Assembly: GCF_012524115.1 (NCBI RefSeq)
Contig: NZ_JAAZWB010000088.1
Location: 1-64,000, forward strand
DNA length: 64,000 bases
Direction: 5' to 3'
Source: Bacillus sp. RO1
Lineage (GTDB): Bacteria; Bacillota; Bacilli; Bacillales; Bacillaceae_I
Part shown: positions 24,758 to 34,435 of the stretch, piece by piece
How positions within the stretch are numbered: position 1 is the stretch's first letter
Layout of the letters: the number at the start of each line of letters is the position of its first letter
Notes under the pieces: generated by a model
The model's database searches: none
What the model was told of the DNA's origin: nothing
Seen by the model: the letters and a program-made list of their open reading frames with translations, nothing else
Translations under genes and position numbers: made by a program

Positions 24758-25603
24758 CTACCCTTTACTTGGTTTCATATTTGGGCGTAACTTTTTGATG
24801 CTAAGCAAAATCAAGATGATGGAAATGGTGAAATATGAAATGATCAAGCCTACACCCAAATGTAAATCTATTCCCGTTACATTCTTTAATTCAATTGCTG
24901 CACTAGGCTCAAATAACGCTAACATGACACCGAAGGGATTAAACATTGCAATAAAGTACGGTATCGAGTTTGCTTGTGGACCTGTTGCACCGAATTGCGT
25001 AAAACTTATGGTGAACATGGTAATGATTGCTGTACCCGCAGCAAGGAAAAAGGCTACACCATACGTACAAATCATGGCTACAATTGTTTTACGAATTAAT
25101 GTGGAGAAGAAAACTCCTATACTTCCTAAAGTAGCCATGGAGAGCAAATATACTCCGAAAGTCATCATCAAAAGTTTCGGCGATATTCCTCCAAATAAGA
25201 AGACAATGCTGTATAACGGCAAGCTGGAAATTACAATCAACAATAAAAATGATAAGGACGACACCAACTTGCTGACTATGATGCTTGTAGATGATTGCTG
25301 TGTCGTCAGGAGAATATTTAACGTCTGCTTTTCTCGCTCACTGCTAATAATTCCTGCTGTCAATCCAGGTGTCATAAAGAAAATCAAGGCTAGTTGGACA
25401 AATGCTAATATCATGAACATGTTCTTACTATTTTCAGCACGGAACATACCCATGGAATTGTATCTTGTCTCCATATAGATATAGAACAAGGCGATCAGAC
25501 CAAGTACACCGAGGTAGAATAGAATCCCCAGGAAGCTTTTGAAACTCCTGAAACGTAATTTGAACTCTTTATTTAACATGGGGTTAATTAGTTGAGCTTT
25601 CAT
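24758..25603 (-). CDS. ABC-2 type transporter permease
   Basis: A 281-residue integral membrane protein with six predicted helices (about 25-45, 66-86, 107-130, 145-165, 175-200, 250-270). The segment GIISSEREKQTLNILLTTQ between the second and third helices is the typical ABC-2 family element that couples to the ATPase. It overlaps the ATPase gene by 4 bp. The pair resembles NosF/NosY and GldA/GldF transporters; the substrate is unknown. Confidence 0.9.
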   Translation of the reverse strand: MKAQLINPMLNKEFKLRFRSFKSFLGILFYLGVLGLIALFYIYMETRYNSMGMFRAENSKNMFMILAFVQLALIFFMTPGLTAGIISSEREKQTLNILLTTQQSSTSIIVSKLVSSLSFLLLIVISSLPLYSIVFLFGGISPKLLMMTFGVYLLSMATLGSIGVFFSTLIRKTIVAMICTYGVAFFLAAGTAIITMFTISFTQFGATGPQANSIPYFIAMFNPFGVMLALFEPSAAIELKNVTGIDLHLGVGLIISYFTISIILILLSIKKLRPNMKPSKG

Positions 25604-26535
25604 TTTTCCACACCCTTTGTAATTTCTAAGAAGATATCTTCCAAGTTAGATTCTTCTTGACTCAAGCTAAGAATCATTATGCCTGAATCTAGTGCTTTCT
25701 TTAGCAAAACAACTTGTTCTTCATCTGTCCCTTCAAATGAGAAGGATAAGAGATTTGACCGTTGTTCACTTAGCTGAATATTGGAGACACTAGGAATATC
25801 TTCAAAGAATTTAATAGCTTTATCTATGTCTTTCAGAATGAGTACTTTCAGAACTTTATTGGCTTGCAGTTGTTGGTGAATTTCTTCCACTCTTCCTGTA
25901 GCAACAAGCTTTCCACCATTAATTACACCAATTTCATCACACATCTCCGCAAGTTCTGGGAGTATATGCGAGGAAATCATGATGGTTTTCCCCATACTTT
26001 TTAATTCTCTTAAAATTTCTCTCATTTCGATCCTTGCCCTTGGATCCAATCCGGATGCGGGCTCATCCAAAATTAATACTTCGGGGTCATGTATTAATGC
26101 TCTTGCAAGACAAAGTCGTTGCTTCATCCCCCTCGATAATACATCTACATAAGCATCTTTCTTATCTGTTAAATTGACAAGTTCGAGAAGCTGAGGTATC
26201 AGTTTTTGCCTTTCTTCTAGAGGGATGCCGTAACTTGCTCCATAGAAGTCCAGATACTCATCTGTTTTGAACTGATCATAAACTCCAAAGAAATCCGGCA
26301 TATACCCAATATACTTTCGAACCATTTTGGGATTCTTCGTAACATCATATCCGTTTACAAAAGCAGTACCAGATGTAGGTGCGAGAAGGGTAGACAGTAT
26401 GGAAAATGTGGTCGATTTCCCTGCCCCATTGTGACCGACAAAACCAAAAACTGTACCTTTTTCAACCTTCAGGTTCAATGAATCCAATGCTGTGAATTTC
26501 CCATATTTTTTTGTAAGATTAATGGTTTCTATCAT
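25600..26535 (-). CDS. ABC transporter ATP-binding protein
   Basis: A 311-residue ABC ATPase. Walker A GHNGAGKST, signature LSRGMKQRLCLARAL, Walker B VLILDEPASGLDPRAR and the switch His in SSHILPE are all intact, so it should hydrolyse ATP. The C-terminal 90 residues are the extension typical of ABC-2 exporters. It partners with the permease encoded immediately after it, and overlaps the upstream gene by 4 bp. Confidence 0.95.
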   Translation of the reverse strand: MIETINLTKKYGKFTALDSLNLKVEKGTVFGFVGHNGAGKSTTFSILSTLLAPTSGTAFVNGYDVTKNPKMVRKYIGYMPDFFGVYDQFKTDEYLDFYGASYGIPLEERQKLIPQLLELVNLTDKKDAYVDVLSRGMKQRLCLARALIHDPEVLILDEPASGLDPRARIEMREILRELKSMGKTIMISSHILPELAEMCDEIGVINGGKLVATGRVEEIHQQLQANKVLKVLILKDIDKAIKFFEDIPSVSNIQLSEQRSNLLSFSFEGTDEEQVVLLKKALDSGIMILSLSQEESNLEDIFLEITKGVEK

Positions 26536-28973
26536 TCTTTTAACGCTCCCTCTACCTGTACTCCCGGCAATTGTATCTCTGTATCAAAATTATTTGGAAT
26601 TCTCAATCGAACAGTAATGCTTCCATGTTCATTGAAATAATCGGAGAGATTTCCCTCTAATGTGATAGAAGATTTATTTTCAAGCAGTTCTGCTTCACTC
26701 GTTTTATAGTTGAAAATAAAGTACTCTACACTTCCGTCTCTTGTACGAAGTTTAACTTTCACTTCTGTCATTTCATCTTTTGTAATGTCGACCATATCCG
26801 GTAGGTTGTAGGTAAAATCATAAGTCCCTCCGCCTAGATATACGTAAGTTTCGCCAAATTGTAGACCGTTATGGTGCACCATGCCTGTTTCACCTTCTGT
26901 AACCTGTATGCTTGGTGATAAATGTTCCTCCGTGAAACTAAAGCTTCCTCCACCTGAATTAGTGATCGTAATTGGTAAAACAATAAGATGAGAGGCATTT
27001 GATTTTCCTGATTTCCCGTCCACCTTTGTGTTCATCACTGCGTCTGTTACATAACCAACCAGAATAGGTTGAGAGGCTATAGAGAAAATATCTTTTCTGT
27101 TGACAAGTAAATCAAGCATTTGAAATTTCTTATAGTCTTCCAGCTCATGTTTTTCAATTTGATTTGCCCCTGCTCCCTGATTATAATAACTTTGGAAATT
27201 AGGGAATGCCTTTGTTGCAGAAGAGCTACTCGGTGCGGTCAATGCATTGGCGATGTTTCCTCCAGACACCTCATATTCAAGATCCACTTTTTCCCCTGCT
27301 TTAATATCTCCAAGTGGTTCAGAGTTGCGACCTGATAAAATAAATGCGTCTTTTAATTCATATTGCATTTGGTTTGAAATCGTCCCTTGTACTTTTCCAT
27401 CTTTCATAGAAATAGCATGTTCAATTTTCCCTAATGGCAAAGCATTAACATTTCCGATACTTGTACGCGTTGACCAATATTCCACATTATTAAACCTGAT
27501 TTCTGTTCCTTGAGATAAAGAACTGACATATGCATAATTTTTCATCAATTCAAAATTTTCGTTATAACCGTAAGTCATAGGGAAAAGCGTGGTATTTTCT
27601 CCGGTTTCCATTTTATAATCGCCGCCACTATTCGTAAGAATGCTCGCCACACCATAGCCACTGGCTGTTTCCGTTTCATTGTCCAAGAGGAGTATACTCG
27701 ATTCGTTCACTTGCGTTCCTGATATTCTATCCTTGGCACCAATCCCAAAAACTGCAACACTAGTAAAAATGGCTAGAGCTGGAATGATCCACCATGCCTG
27801 TTCTCGTTTGTCCGATCTTTTAAGAATAATATACAGTACAGGAATAACTAAGATTAGATAAATAGCAAATGCTCCAATCAACAGTGGAACTGAAACGATC
27901 GACCCTGGAAAAGCTTCCCCAATAGGGCTTAATTGGTGAGTTAGTTCTTCCATGACAGGCATCTTATAGTGATTCGGACTCTTAGTAGTAACCTTTTGAA
28001 GGACACTACTCCACCATGTGTTTAGTTCGCTCCATTCTCCAAAAAGTGGGGAAGCCAAGTTACTTGTGATTTGGGTTACTGTCCCAGTCCCGGCATTCAT
28101 CATAAGCGTGATGGGAGTTTCCCCATCCTTTGTCAGAATAGTAGTATCTTCCTTTATTACATTCCCAGTGAATATAGGAAGATCTGGAAAACTACTTTTC
28201 TCATTCAATTTCAATAGTGACGTTTCATTAGTAGGATCAAGCAGCTGAAATTCTTGCAAATCTCCTAAATCTTGACTCAGACCTACCTTTGTATCAAACA
28301 TCAAGGAGCCACCGTTATTTACCCAGTCCTTAATGGCTTGTTGTTGCGGAGCCGTTAAAGTGGCCAGTGGAAAATCATGTACTAAAAGAACATCAAACAA
28401 TTCAAGACCATAGGATTCATTTGGAATATTCTCACTGCTGATGTTTAGTAATTCCATACTTTCGTTTTGATATTTTACTAATTTCAAGAAGTTTACTGCA
28501 TCATGATTATTGCTTAGGACTCCTAGTACGACTCTGTTATCACCGATATATCTTGGCTGAGCATTTGCATTACCTTTCAGCTTAACTTCTTTTCCTTTTT
28601 CTACTCCCCCCTCATAAAAACTGACAAAGTCATTTCTAGTACCGGAGTAGTTATAAGACATATGATCGGAGGTCCCTTTTACTGCAAGTTCCAACGTTTT
28701 GGAACCTCCTGCTTCTATTTCAACCGGGATTACATAACTACCGGCCATATTATATGTAGGGCTTGAAAAAACAACGATATCCCCTTTTGTCGCATCCCCT
28801 TTGTTCAACAATTCAATCCTGATTTGGTGTCCCTTTCCCATTTGTACTTTATTGTCTACACCAAATTCCACTTTCACTTCTAAATTTGTTTCTGCGTTCG
28901 AAAATGACGGATACATAAATAAACCGATAACCATCAAGAGCAAACATTTTTTAATTAACAACCATGCTTTCAC
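26532..28973 (-). CDS. Exported membrane protein, first gene of the MoxR operon
   Basis: About 813 residues. A signal peptide (about 4-28, cleaved after SNA) is followed by a large extracytoplasmic beta-rich part (about 30-355) containing a GATase-like segment, DWVNNGGSLMFDT. Two helices lie at about 360-385 and 395-415, with a second extracytoplasmic part (about 420-813). The start is taken as GTG 28973, seven bases after AGGGGG; an upstream in-frame TTG at 28997 has no site. No family name is certain. Its position suggests it is the outer partner of the ABC/MoxR/VWA assembly. Confidence 0.8.
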   Translation of the reverse strand: MKAWLLIKKCLLLMVIGLFMYPSFSNAETNLEVKVEFGVDNKVQMGKGHQIRIELLNKGDATKGDIVVFSSPTYNMAGSYVIPVEIEAGGSKTLELAVKGTSDHMSYNYSGTRNDFVSFYEGGVEKGKEVKLKGNANAQPRYIGDNRVVLGVLSNNHDAVNFLKLVKYQNESMELLNISSENIPNESYGLELFDVLLVHDFPLATLTAPQQQAIKDWVNNGGSLMFDTKVGLSQDLGDLQEFQLLDPTNETSLLKLNEKSSFPDLPIFTGNVIKEDTTILTKDGETPITLMMNAGTGTVTQITSNLASPLFGEWSELNTWWSSVLQKVTTKSPNHYKMPVMEELTHQLSPIGEAFPGSIVSVPLLIGAFAIYLILVIPVLYIILKRSDKREQAWWIIPALAIFTSVAVFGIGAKDRISGTQVNESSILLLDNETETASGYGVASILTNSGGDYKMETGENTTLFPMTYGYNENFELMKNYAYVSSLSQGTEIRFNNVEYWSTRTSIGNVNALPLGKIEHAISMKDGKVQGTISNQMQYELKDAFILSGRNSEPLGDIKAGEKVDLEYEVSGGNIANALTAPSSSSATKAFPNFQSYYNQGAGANQIEKHELEDYKKFQMLDLLVNRKDIFSIASQPILVGYVTDAVMNTKVDGKSGKSNASHLIVLPITITNSGGGSFSFTEEHLSPSIQVTEGETGMVHHNGLQFGETYVYLGGGTYDFTYNLPDMVDITKDEMTEVKVKLRTRDGSVEYFIFNYKTSEAELLENKSSITLEGNLSDYFNEHGSITVRLRIPNNFDTEIQLPGVQVEGALKE

Positions 28974-29067
28974 GTTTTTTCCCCCTAAATGTGACAATCT
29001 CTCTTATATATTTTCAAATAACTATATCTAAGACGTAACACTTTAGGAAAAAGTTTCAAATTGTAAT

Positions 29068-29098
29068 AAAAAAGAAGGGGATTTTCCCCTTCTTTTTA
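29068..29098. terminator. Terminator of the germination operon
   Basis: Arms aaaaagaagggga and tccccttcttttt form a symmetrical strong stem with loop tt, spanning the gerC-type stop codon region and usable on both strands. Confidence 0.85.
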
Positions 29099-30220
29099 AT
29101 CCATTACTCCCGTACGTAAAATTTCCACTTTAATATTTACTTTAAATTCAGCGTCTTTGTACAGTTCCCGCCATTCATCTTTGCTATATGATTCATTTCC
29201 TACTTTTGCGCGATAATAGTTACCGAAACCTACTGGATCCGCCACCATCTCCTTGCTTTTCTCCAATACTTGGATTAAATGTCCTTCCATATCTTTTCCT
29301 ATGGCCTCTTCTAGTTTTTTTATAGCTTCAGGATTACCCAGATCATAGTTTTCAGATATTTCCTGCATTCGTGTTTTCACCGTAATATTTATGGAATAAG
29401 AGGGTACTTTCTTGTCTTGTAACTTTATTTCAGTATCACTTCTAAGATGATCAAGGGAAACAAAGACACTTTCCGCTTGTTTATTGTTTTTAGTAAGGAT
29501 ATATTTTTTCAACTGTTCTTTAGGGAGAGTTATCTCTATACTACCCGCCTCAAATGGATCAAGCAGCAGTTTTAAAAAGAAGGAATCATTACTATCCAAT
29601 TCCCCGACAACTTTATCATCCTGAAATAACGATAACCCTTCTATAACGATTGTATTTTCCTTAAAATTCAATAGAGGAAGTACAGGGTCATGCCCTTCAC
29701 TGTAGTAACTCTGCATAAATTCATGCAGGGTAGGTGAAAGTAACGTATCCCCTTCCACATTTTGTGTAATCAATTCGTATAAAAAAGTACCAGCATTCGA
29801 TATATCTTCTGATTCTTGTGAAAGCCGAAGAAGGTCCTGTGCTTTAGGTCTGCTTACTGCAAGAAAAGACATCGTTCCAACTTGCGCATCCCGGGAAAGA
29901 GTATCAATTATAGATATTATTCCTTCCTTGGCTAATTCCTCCCCATAAATCGCCACCCTCAATTGCCCAGATACAAGCCTTCTACTTGAAGCAAGGTTTT
30001 CTTTTTGTCGTACCCCTTTACTTGTATGAGCTACAGTCGTGACCATTTTTGTATTATTAGGATGCATGGGATCAAATTCATAGTAAATGATAGAGCCTTT
30101 TAGCATTCCATCTTCATTATCATATCCCATTGCTGTAATTAGACCAAGTTCCTCCAATGGTTTTTGGGCAACACACCCATTTAAGATAACAATTACGCAA
30201 AGCAAAATAATTTTTCTCAT
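29096..30220 (-). CDS. Spore germination receptor C subunit, GerC-family lipoprotein
   Basis: A 374-residue Ger(x)C family lipoprotein. The signal peptide ends in lipobox VILNGC (Cys 16), so the protein is anchored on the outer face of the spore inner membrane. The family motif ELGLITAMGYDNEDG follows directly. It is the third gene of an A-B-C germinant receptor operon and overlaps the B gene by 4 bp. Together the three subunits sense nutrients and trigger germination. The specific germinant cannot be inferred. Confidence 0.93.
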   Translation of the reverse strand: MRKIILLCVIVILNGCVAQKPLEELGLITAMGYDNEDGMLKGSIIYYEFDPMHPNNTKMVTTVAHTSKGVRQKENLASSRRLVSGQLRVAIYGEELAKEGIISIIDTLSRDAQVGTMSFLAVSRPKAQDLLRLSQESEDISNAGTFLYELITQNVEGDTLLSPTLHEFMQSYYSEGHDPVLPLLNFKENTIVIEGLSLFQDDKVVGELDSNDSFFLKLLLDPFEAGSIEITLPKEQLKKYILTKNNKQAESVFVSLDHLRSDTEIKLQDKKVPSYSINITVKTRMQEISENYDLGNPEAIKKLEEAIGKDMEGHLIQVLEKSKEMVADPVGFGNYYRAKVGNESYSKDEWRELYKDAEFKVNIKVEILRTGVMD

Positions 30221-31326
30221 CCCTCCCTTTTCACCCCTTTAATCTTTTCTCGTAAAAATACGATAAACGAAAGTAAGATGGAATAAACAAAGATCGTATA
30301 AAACCCAAATACCCCTACAAAGTCAACAAACTCATTGATCTCTGTGCGCTTTTGAAAAAAACAGCAACATATTAGCACAACCACACTACACAGGATGACC
30401 AAGCTTTTTTGCCTTATGTTAAATATTCTTTTTAACCCTTTAGATGCTGCCCATAGCAAATAGAGGGTATTAGGAAGGATTATTACAAGCCATAGGGAGA
30501 CCGCAAAAAACTCAAACCTCTCTAAATTCTGAAACTGTACTATCTTAAACATGGATAGGGTAGCCCATATCGTTTTTTCTAGTTGTTCCCCGCTATAATA
30601 TCCAATCGCCACGAAAGTTACCGTGAAAATCAGGATAAACGTAAAAAACACTGCTAATTGAGCGTATTTATGGACTCTATGTTTATCTCTTACGTATGGA
30701 TAAACGAAATACAGTATCTCTAATCCCAGAACTGTATAGGAGGTTTTATAAGCACCTTTTAACAGTTCTTTTGGAGAAGCCTCTAACATAGGCAAAAAAT
30801 TTGTCCACTCCATGTACCGAAGTGGTACTACTAACATGAAAATTAGCCAAATGGTTAAGAAGAACCCTAAAAAGCTGACTCCAACAATTGTCTTTATTCC
30901 CCCATATACCCCATAAATTGAAATTAGAAGTAATAGCGTCACAATCGCCCATGTTTTTAAATCTGGAAATACCCAGGCCTGTACAATCTCGGTATAAGTT
31001 AAAAGCAAGGACATTAAACCTGCTAAAAGATATAGAACCAATGTTAAATTCAACGCATTGCCTATCCATCTACCAAACAGTAACTTATGGATCTGAAACA
31101 AGTCCTTTGATTCGAACGTTTTAAGCGTATAACACATGGCAAACACGACAATAGCCATTCCAATGTAGCTAATGATAATAGATAACCACGCATCCTGCCC
31201 AGCTTCAAAAAAGATGATACGCTGAACTCCAGCTATACCCACACCCGTTTGGTTTGTATGAACTATAAAAAAAATTAAATAAGCCGATATAAAAAGTGAC
31301 TTTTTCGTATTTGTAATACTATTCAT
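30217..31326 (-). CDS. Spore germination receptor B subunit (GerAB/spore permease family)
   Basis: A 369-residue APC-superfamily membrane protein with ten helices. It starts FISAYLIFFIVHTNQTGVGI, typical of GerAB/GerKB proteins, which form the ligand-binding subunit of germinant receptors. AAGGTG precedes the ATG; the A gene ends 10 bp upstream. Probably expressed in the forespore under sigma-G, although no promoter was recognised. Confidence 0.93.
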   Translation of the reverse strand: MNSITNTKKSLFISAYLIFFIVHTNQTGVGIAGVQRIIFFEAGQDAWLSIIISYIGMAIVVFAMCYTLKTFESKDLFQIHKLLFGRWIGNALNLTLVLYLLAGLMSLLLTYTEIVQAWVFPDLKTWAIVTLLLLISIYGVYGGIKTIVGVSFLGFFLTIWLIFMLVVPLRYMEWTNFLPMLEASPKELLKGAYKTSYTVLGLEILYFVYPYVRDKHRVHKYAQLAVFFTFILIFTVTFVAIGYYSGEQLEKTIWATLSMFKIVQFQNLERFEFFAVSLWLVIILPNTLYLLWAASKGLKRIFNIRQKSLVILCSVVVLICCCFFQKRTEINEFVDFVGVFGFYTIFVYSILLSFIVFLREKIKGVKREG

Positions 31327-31335
31327 TTAATCACC

Positions 31336-32811
31336 TTATTCATCTATGTCTTGAGAAGCATCCTTTTGAAAAGAAAAGAAACCTTCTTTGTTCGGATTTT
31401 TCCTTATCAAATGAATCGGCATCCGGAAAATGGTGTTAATTGCATGTTTCTTATCTAATGGATAAACCGGTTTAAGATAAGGTACACCCATGCTGGTCAA
31501 GCGAATCAAATGAATCAAAATGAAGCAAAGCCCAAAACTAATGCCAATGCCCCCCCATATTCCTGCCAGTATTAATATTGGAAATCTTACTATCCTAACA
31601 GCAGTGCCCATTAAATAACTAGGGGCAGTAAAGGAGCCTAGAGCACTTAAGGCAACAACTATAATGAGGATGTTGCTAGTAAAACCCGCTTCCACCGCAG
31701 CTTGCCCTAACACAATACCCCCTACGATACCCATTGTTTGCCCTACTTTTGTCGGAAGCCGAGCACCTGCTTCTCTTAGTAATTCAATCATGACTTCCAA
31801 CAATAGGGCTTCAAAGATTGGTGTAAAAGGTACTTTTGATCTTGACTCCCCAAGGGAAACCAACAAGGTAGAAGGAATCATTTCATAGTGATAGGTTATG
31901 ATGGCAACATATGCTGGAGTAAGGATAACAGAAAGAAACATGGTGAGATAACGCAGAAACCGGATAAAGCTTCCCATATTCCAACGCATATAAACATCTT
32001 CTGTTGATTCAAAGAAATTAAATAGGGAAGAGGGACCCAGCATTACCATAGGACTCCTGTCCACAAAAACTGCAACCATCCCTCTTTCCACGCTATATGT
32101 TACTCTATCAGGAAGTTCCGTCTGTACAAATTGCGGAAAGATGGAATAACTGTTATCTTCAATTAATTGTGCTAAGACGGACGTATCGAGTATGTCATCT
32201 ACTTGAAGAGAATTGATCTTATCCCTAATTGATTTAACTATTTCCTCTTCTGCCATCCCTTTTAAATAAACGATTCTAATTTCCGTTTCATTCTTTTTAC
32301 CGACCGCCATTTTTTCAGTACAAAGGTCTTCTGATACTATATTTTGCCTGATAATACTTATATTTGTACTTAAGGACTCAGTAAAAGAAATTTTGGGACC
32401 AAAGACAAGTGATTCTGTTTCTGCTTTCTCTAAACTCCGTTCCACTTTTTTACTGACGTTTATCAATAAACTTCTCTCAGCCTTTGGTGTAATTAAAAGT
32501 ACATATCCTTCCAACAGCTTATTGATCATTTCATCCATATCTTCTGTCAGCTTAGACTGAGTCGAGGGCAATTGATAAATTAATTCCTGCATATCTAAGG
32601 AAGAATTGTCTTTAGTTTTATCTATTATAGTAGGAAGAATGGATTGATTCAGTACGTTAGTATCAACAAGGTTCTTCATGTAAATAAAAATAATTGATAG
32701 TTGATTTCTTTTCATTTCATAAAAATACAAATCAGGACTGTCATGAAAGGTCTTTTTAAAATAGTCCTGAAGATCGCATATATCGTATGTAGTTAGATTC
32801 CTTTTCTCCAT
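31336..32811 (-). CDS. Spore germination receptor A subunit (GerA family)
   Basis: A 491-residue GerA-family protein. A soluble N-terminal domain (about 1-235) precedes five to six helices (about 285-470) and a short polar tail. Conserved segments include DRSPMVMLGPSSLFNFF and SRSKVPFTPIFEALLLE. I choose the ATG at 32811, with AAAGGGTGG six bases upstream and the usual family length; an in-frame extension to 32913 runs into the terminator of the upstream gene. First gene of the receptor operon A-B-C. Confidence 0.93.
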   Translation of the reverse strand: MEKRNLTTYDICDLQDYFKKTFHDSPDLYFYEMKRNQLSIIFIYMKNLVDTNVLNQSILPTIIDKTKDNSSLDMQELIYQLPSTQSKLTEDMDEMINKLLEGYVLLITPKAERSLLINVSKKVERSLEKAETESLVFGPKISFTESLSTNISIIRQNIVSEDLCTEKMAVGKKNETEIRIVYLKGMAEEEIVKSIRDKINSLQVDDILDTSVLAQLIEDNSYSIFPQFVQTELPDRVTYSVERGMVAVFVDRSPMVMLGPSSLFNFFESTEDVYMRWNMGSFIRFLRYLTMFLSVILTPAYVAIITYHYEMIPSTLLVSLGESRSKVPFTPIFEALLLEVMIELLREAGARLPTKVGQTMGIVGGIVLGQAAVEAGFTSNILIIVVALSALGSFTAPSYLMGTAVRIVRFPILILAGIWGGIGISFGLCFILIHLIRLTSMGVPYLKPVYPLDKKHAINTIFRMPIHLIRKNPNKEGFFSFQKDASQDIDE

Positions 32812-32912
32812 GCGGACCACCCTTTCATTAATCTCCCATATAAATGTAGGCTTACCAAGATACGTAATTTTATGAAAATCTCTATTGTACAATCTTTTAA
32901 AAGTCATGAGCA

Positions 32913-32936
32913 ATAAAAAAAGCCAAACCTATGGTT
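32913..32936 (-). terminator. Terminator of the nucleoside hydrolase gene
   Basis: On the minus strand CCTAACC-ATA-GGTTTGG (one mismatch) is followed by CTTTTTTTATTG. Confidence 0.55.
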
Positions 32937-32944
32937 AGGTCGAC

Positions 32945-33925
32945 TTAAGGAAATTCGTTGTTATTTAGTTCTACTGTCAAGACTGCTATAACTCGATCAA
33001 TAAATGCTGTATAGTTAAATTCCATCGCTATTCGATGAACAGGGTATTCTGCCAATTGAACGAAATCACGAAAATCACCGATTGTTTGCCCAAAAGCAGT
33101 ACCTTGGGTTTTGACTACTTTTATTGGTTTCATTTCATACTTGATATGCTTTTCGTTAAACACTCCCCACAATGTCACCACATCATGTAGGGGAGCTCCA
33201 AGAATAGTAGGAATCTGAGACTTATAAAATTGCCAATAGTAGTCCATCATCGGTTTGATAATAGTACCGAGTTGATTGTTTTTCTCTTTATTTATTTTAC
33301 CAATATGATTTACCATGTCCGCTGTCAAAATAGCTCTTTGAGTTACATTGAGTGGAAAAATGGTCAAATTCTTGGCATAGTTTATTACAATATTAGCTGC
33401 ATATGGGTCTCCATAAATATTCGCTTCAGCTACAGGTGTAACGTTTCCTGGAAAATTGAAAGCTCCTCCCATAATAAAAATCTCGTTTACCTTGGCCACT
33501 GTTTCAGGATAAAGTATAAATGAGGTTGCTAGGGAAGTTAATCTTCCTACACAGACAATAGTTAACTCTCCATCAAATTTTTCAATAATATCATAAATCT
33601 GGTGGAAGTTTTCAAATACATCTCCTTCTTCTTGAAAATCTTCTGGTAACATGTACCCCCCAAATCCTTCAGGACCATGCACTTCTGGATAATATATTGG
33701 AGGTTCTCCTGTCATAGACCTTTCAGCTCCTCCAATAAGTGGAATATCGTATCTTCCAGTATTCCTTTGGAGGTATCTGGCATTTCTTATAGCAGTTCTT
33801 TTATCAACATTGCCGTATTCTGCTACCACACCGACAATTTCTACATTTATTTCATAATAGGCATAAATGATTGCCATGATATCATCTATGCCAAAATCAG
33901 CAAAAAGTAGCACTTTTCTCTTCAA
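32945..33925 (-). CDS. Inosine-uridine nucleoside hydrolase family protein
   Basis: A 326-residue IunH-family enzyme that would cleave the N-glycosidic bond of ribonucleosides. The N-terminal calcium-binding motif reads DFGIDDIMAI instead of the usual DTDPGxDD, so the first aspartates are altered (D-F-G-I-D-D keeps three Asp). The second motif MGGAF...VAEANIYGDPYAA is well kept. The change at the metal site may alter activity or substrate. The TTG start has GGAGG seven bases upstream. The location before the germination operon is notable, because nucleosides are germinants or are degraded during germination in Bacillus (family knowledge). Confidence 0.88.
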   Translation of the reverse strand: MKRKVLLFADFGIDDIMAIIYAYYEINVEIVGVVAEYGNVDKRTAIRNARYLQRNTGRYDIPLIGGAERSMTGEPPIYYPEVHGPEGFGGYMLPEDFQEEGDVFENFHQIYDIIEKFDGELTIVCVGRLTSLATSFILYPETVAKVNEIFIMGGAFNFPGNVTPVAEANIYGDPYAANIVINYAKNLTIFPLNVTQRAILTADMVNHIGKINKEKNNQLGTIIKPMMDYYWQFYKSQIPTILGAPLHDVVTLWGVFNEKHIKYEMKPIKVVKTQGTAFGQTIGDFRDFVQLAEYPVHRIAMEFNYTAFIDRVIAVLTVELNNNEFP

Positions 33926-34059
33926 ACAGATCCCTCCTCTATGTTAAGGTGCCATAATATATTTACTTTAGATTAAGACAAACCAAGACAAACATACAGG
34001 CACAAGGGACGGGGGGCGAATAGTCTATTATTGATTAAGTAGGATAGGAGGAAGGAAAC

Positions 34060-34320
34060 ATGTCTCAATTTTATAATCAGTGTCGTCGTTACCAGGGACA
34101 AATGGTGACCGTGAGATGTCGTGATGGTTCATCCCATCATGGAAGAATTGTTAGAGTATCACCAAGTCACGTTTACATTCAACCAACTGGCGGTAATAGA
34201 TTCGGTGGATATGGCATGGGCTTTTGGGGTGGTTATTACGGAGGATATGGGTATAATCCTGTAGCAGTCCCGCTTGCATTCGTAACAGGTGTCGTTTTAG
34301 GAGGTCTATTATTCTGGTAA
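34060..34320 (+). CDS. Small Gly/Tyr-rich protein with an SH3/Sm-like N-terminus
   Basis: An 86-residue protein. Residues 1-45 (QGQMVTVRCRDGSSHHGRIV, then VYIQP) have the pattern of a small five-strand SH3/LSm-type barrel. Residues 46-68 are Gly/Tyr/Trp-rich and 69-86 a hydrophobic C-terminal helix (LAFVTGVVLGGLLFW). AGGAGGAAGG precedes the ATG. Such Gly-Tyr-rich mini-proteins are common among spore-associated proteins of Bacillaceae, but the function is not established. Confidence 0.75.
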   Translation: MSQFYNQCRRYQGQMVTVRCRDGSSHHGRIVRVSPSHVYIQPTGGNRFGGYGMGFWGGYYGGYGYNPVAVPLAFVTGVVLGGLLFW

Positions 34321-34359
34321 AATATCATTGTCACTAAAATGCAGTAACAGTGTTACATG

Positions 34360-34435
34360 CCTCGTTCACAATAGTGTTAGATTTTTCTGTATCTCACTAT
34401 GTTATAGTATAATGGTACAGTTTATGTGAACGAGG
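34360..34435. promoter_or_regulatory. Inverted repeat bracketing the promoter of the PCYCGC lipoprotein
   Basis: Perfect 11-bp arms cctcgttcaca (34360-34370) and tgtgaacgagg (34425-34435), 54 bp apart, flank a TATAAT -10 box (34408-34413). The right arm contains the ribosome binding site. A smaller palindrome gtaaca-g-tgttac lies at 34344-34356. The arrangement suggests a two-site operator or an RNA structure hiding the ribosome binding site. Confidence 0.55.

Noticed and set aside
24795-25478. 227-residue plus-strand frame opposite the ABC permease gene
   Set aside because: Antisense to a membrane protein gene; its composition follows from complementing hydrophobic codons, and no ribosome binding site is present.
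32812-32913. N-terminal extension of the GerA-type gene
   Set aside because: The internal ATG at 32811 has a strong ribosome binding site and gives the family length; the extension reaches the upstream terminator.
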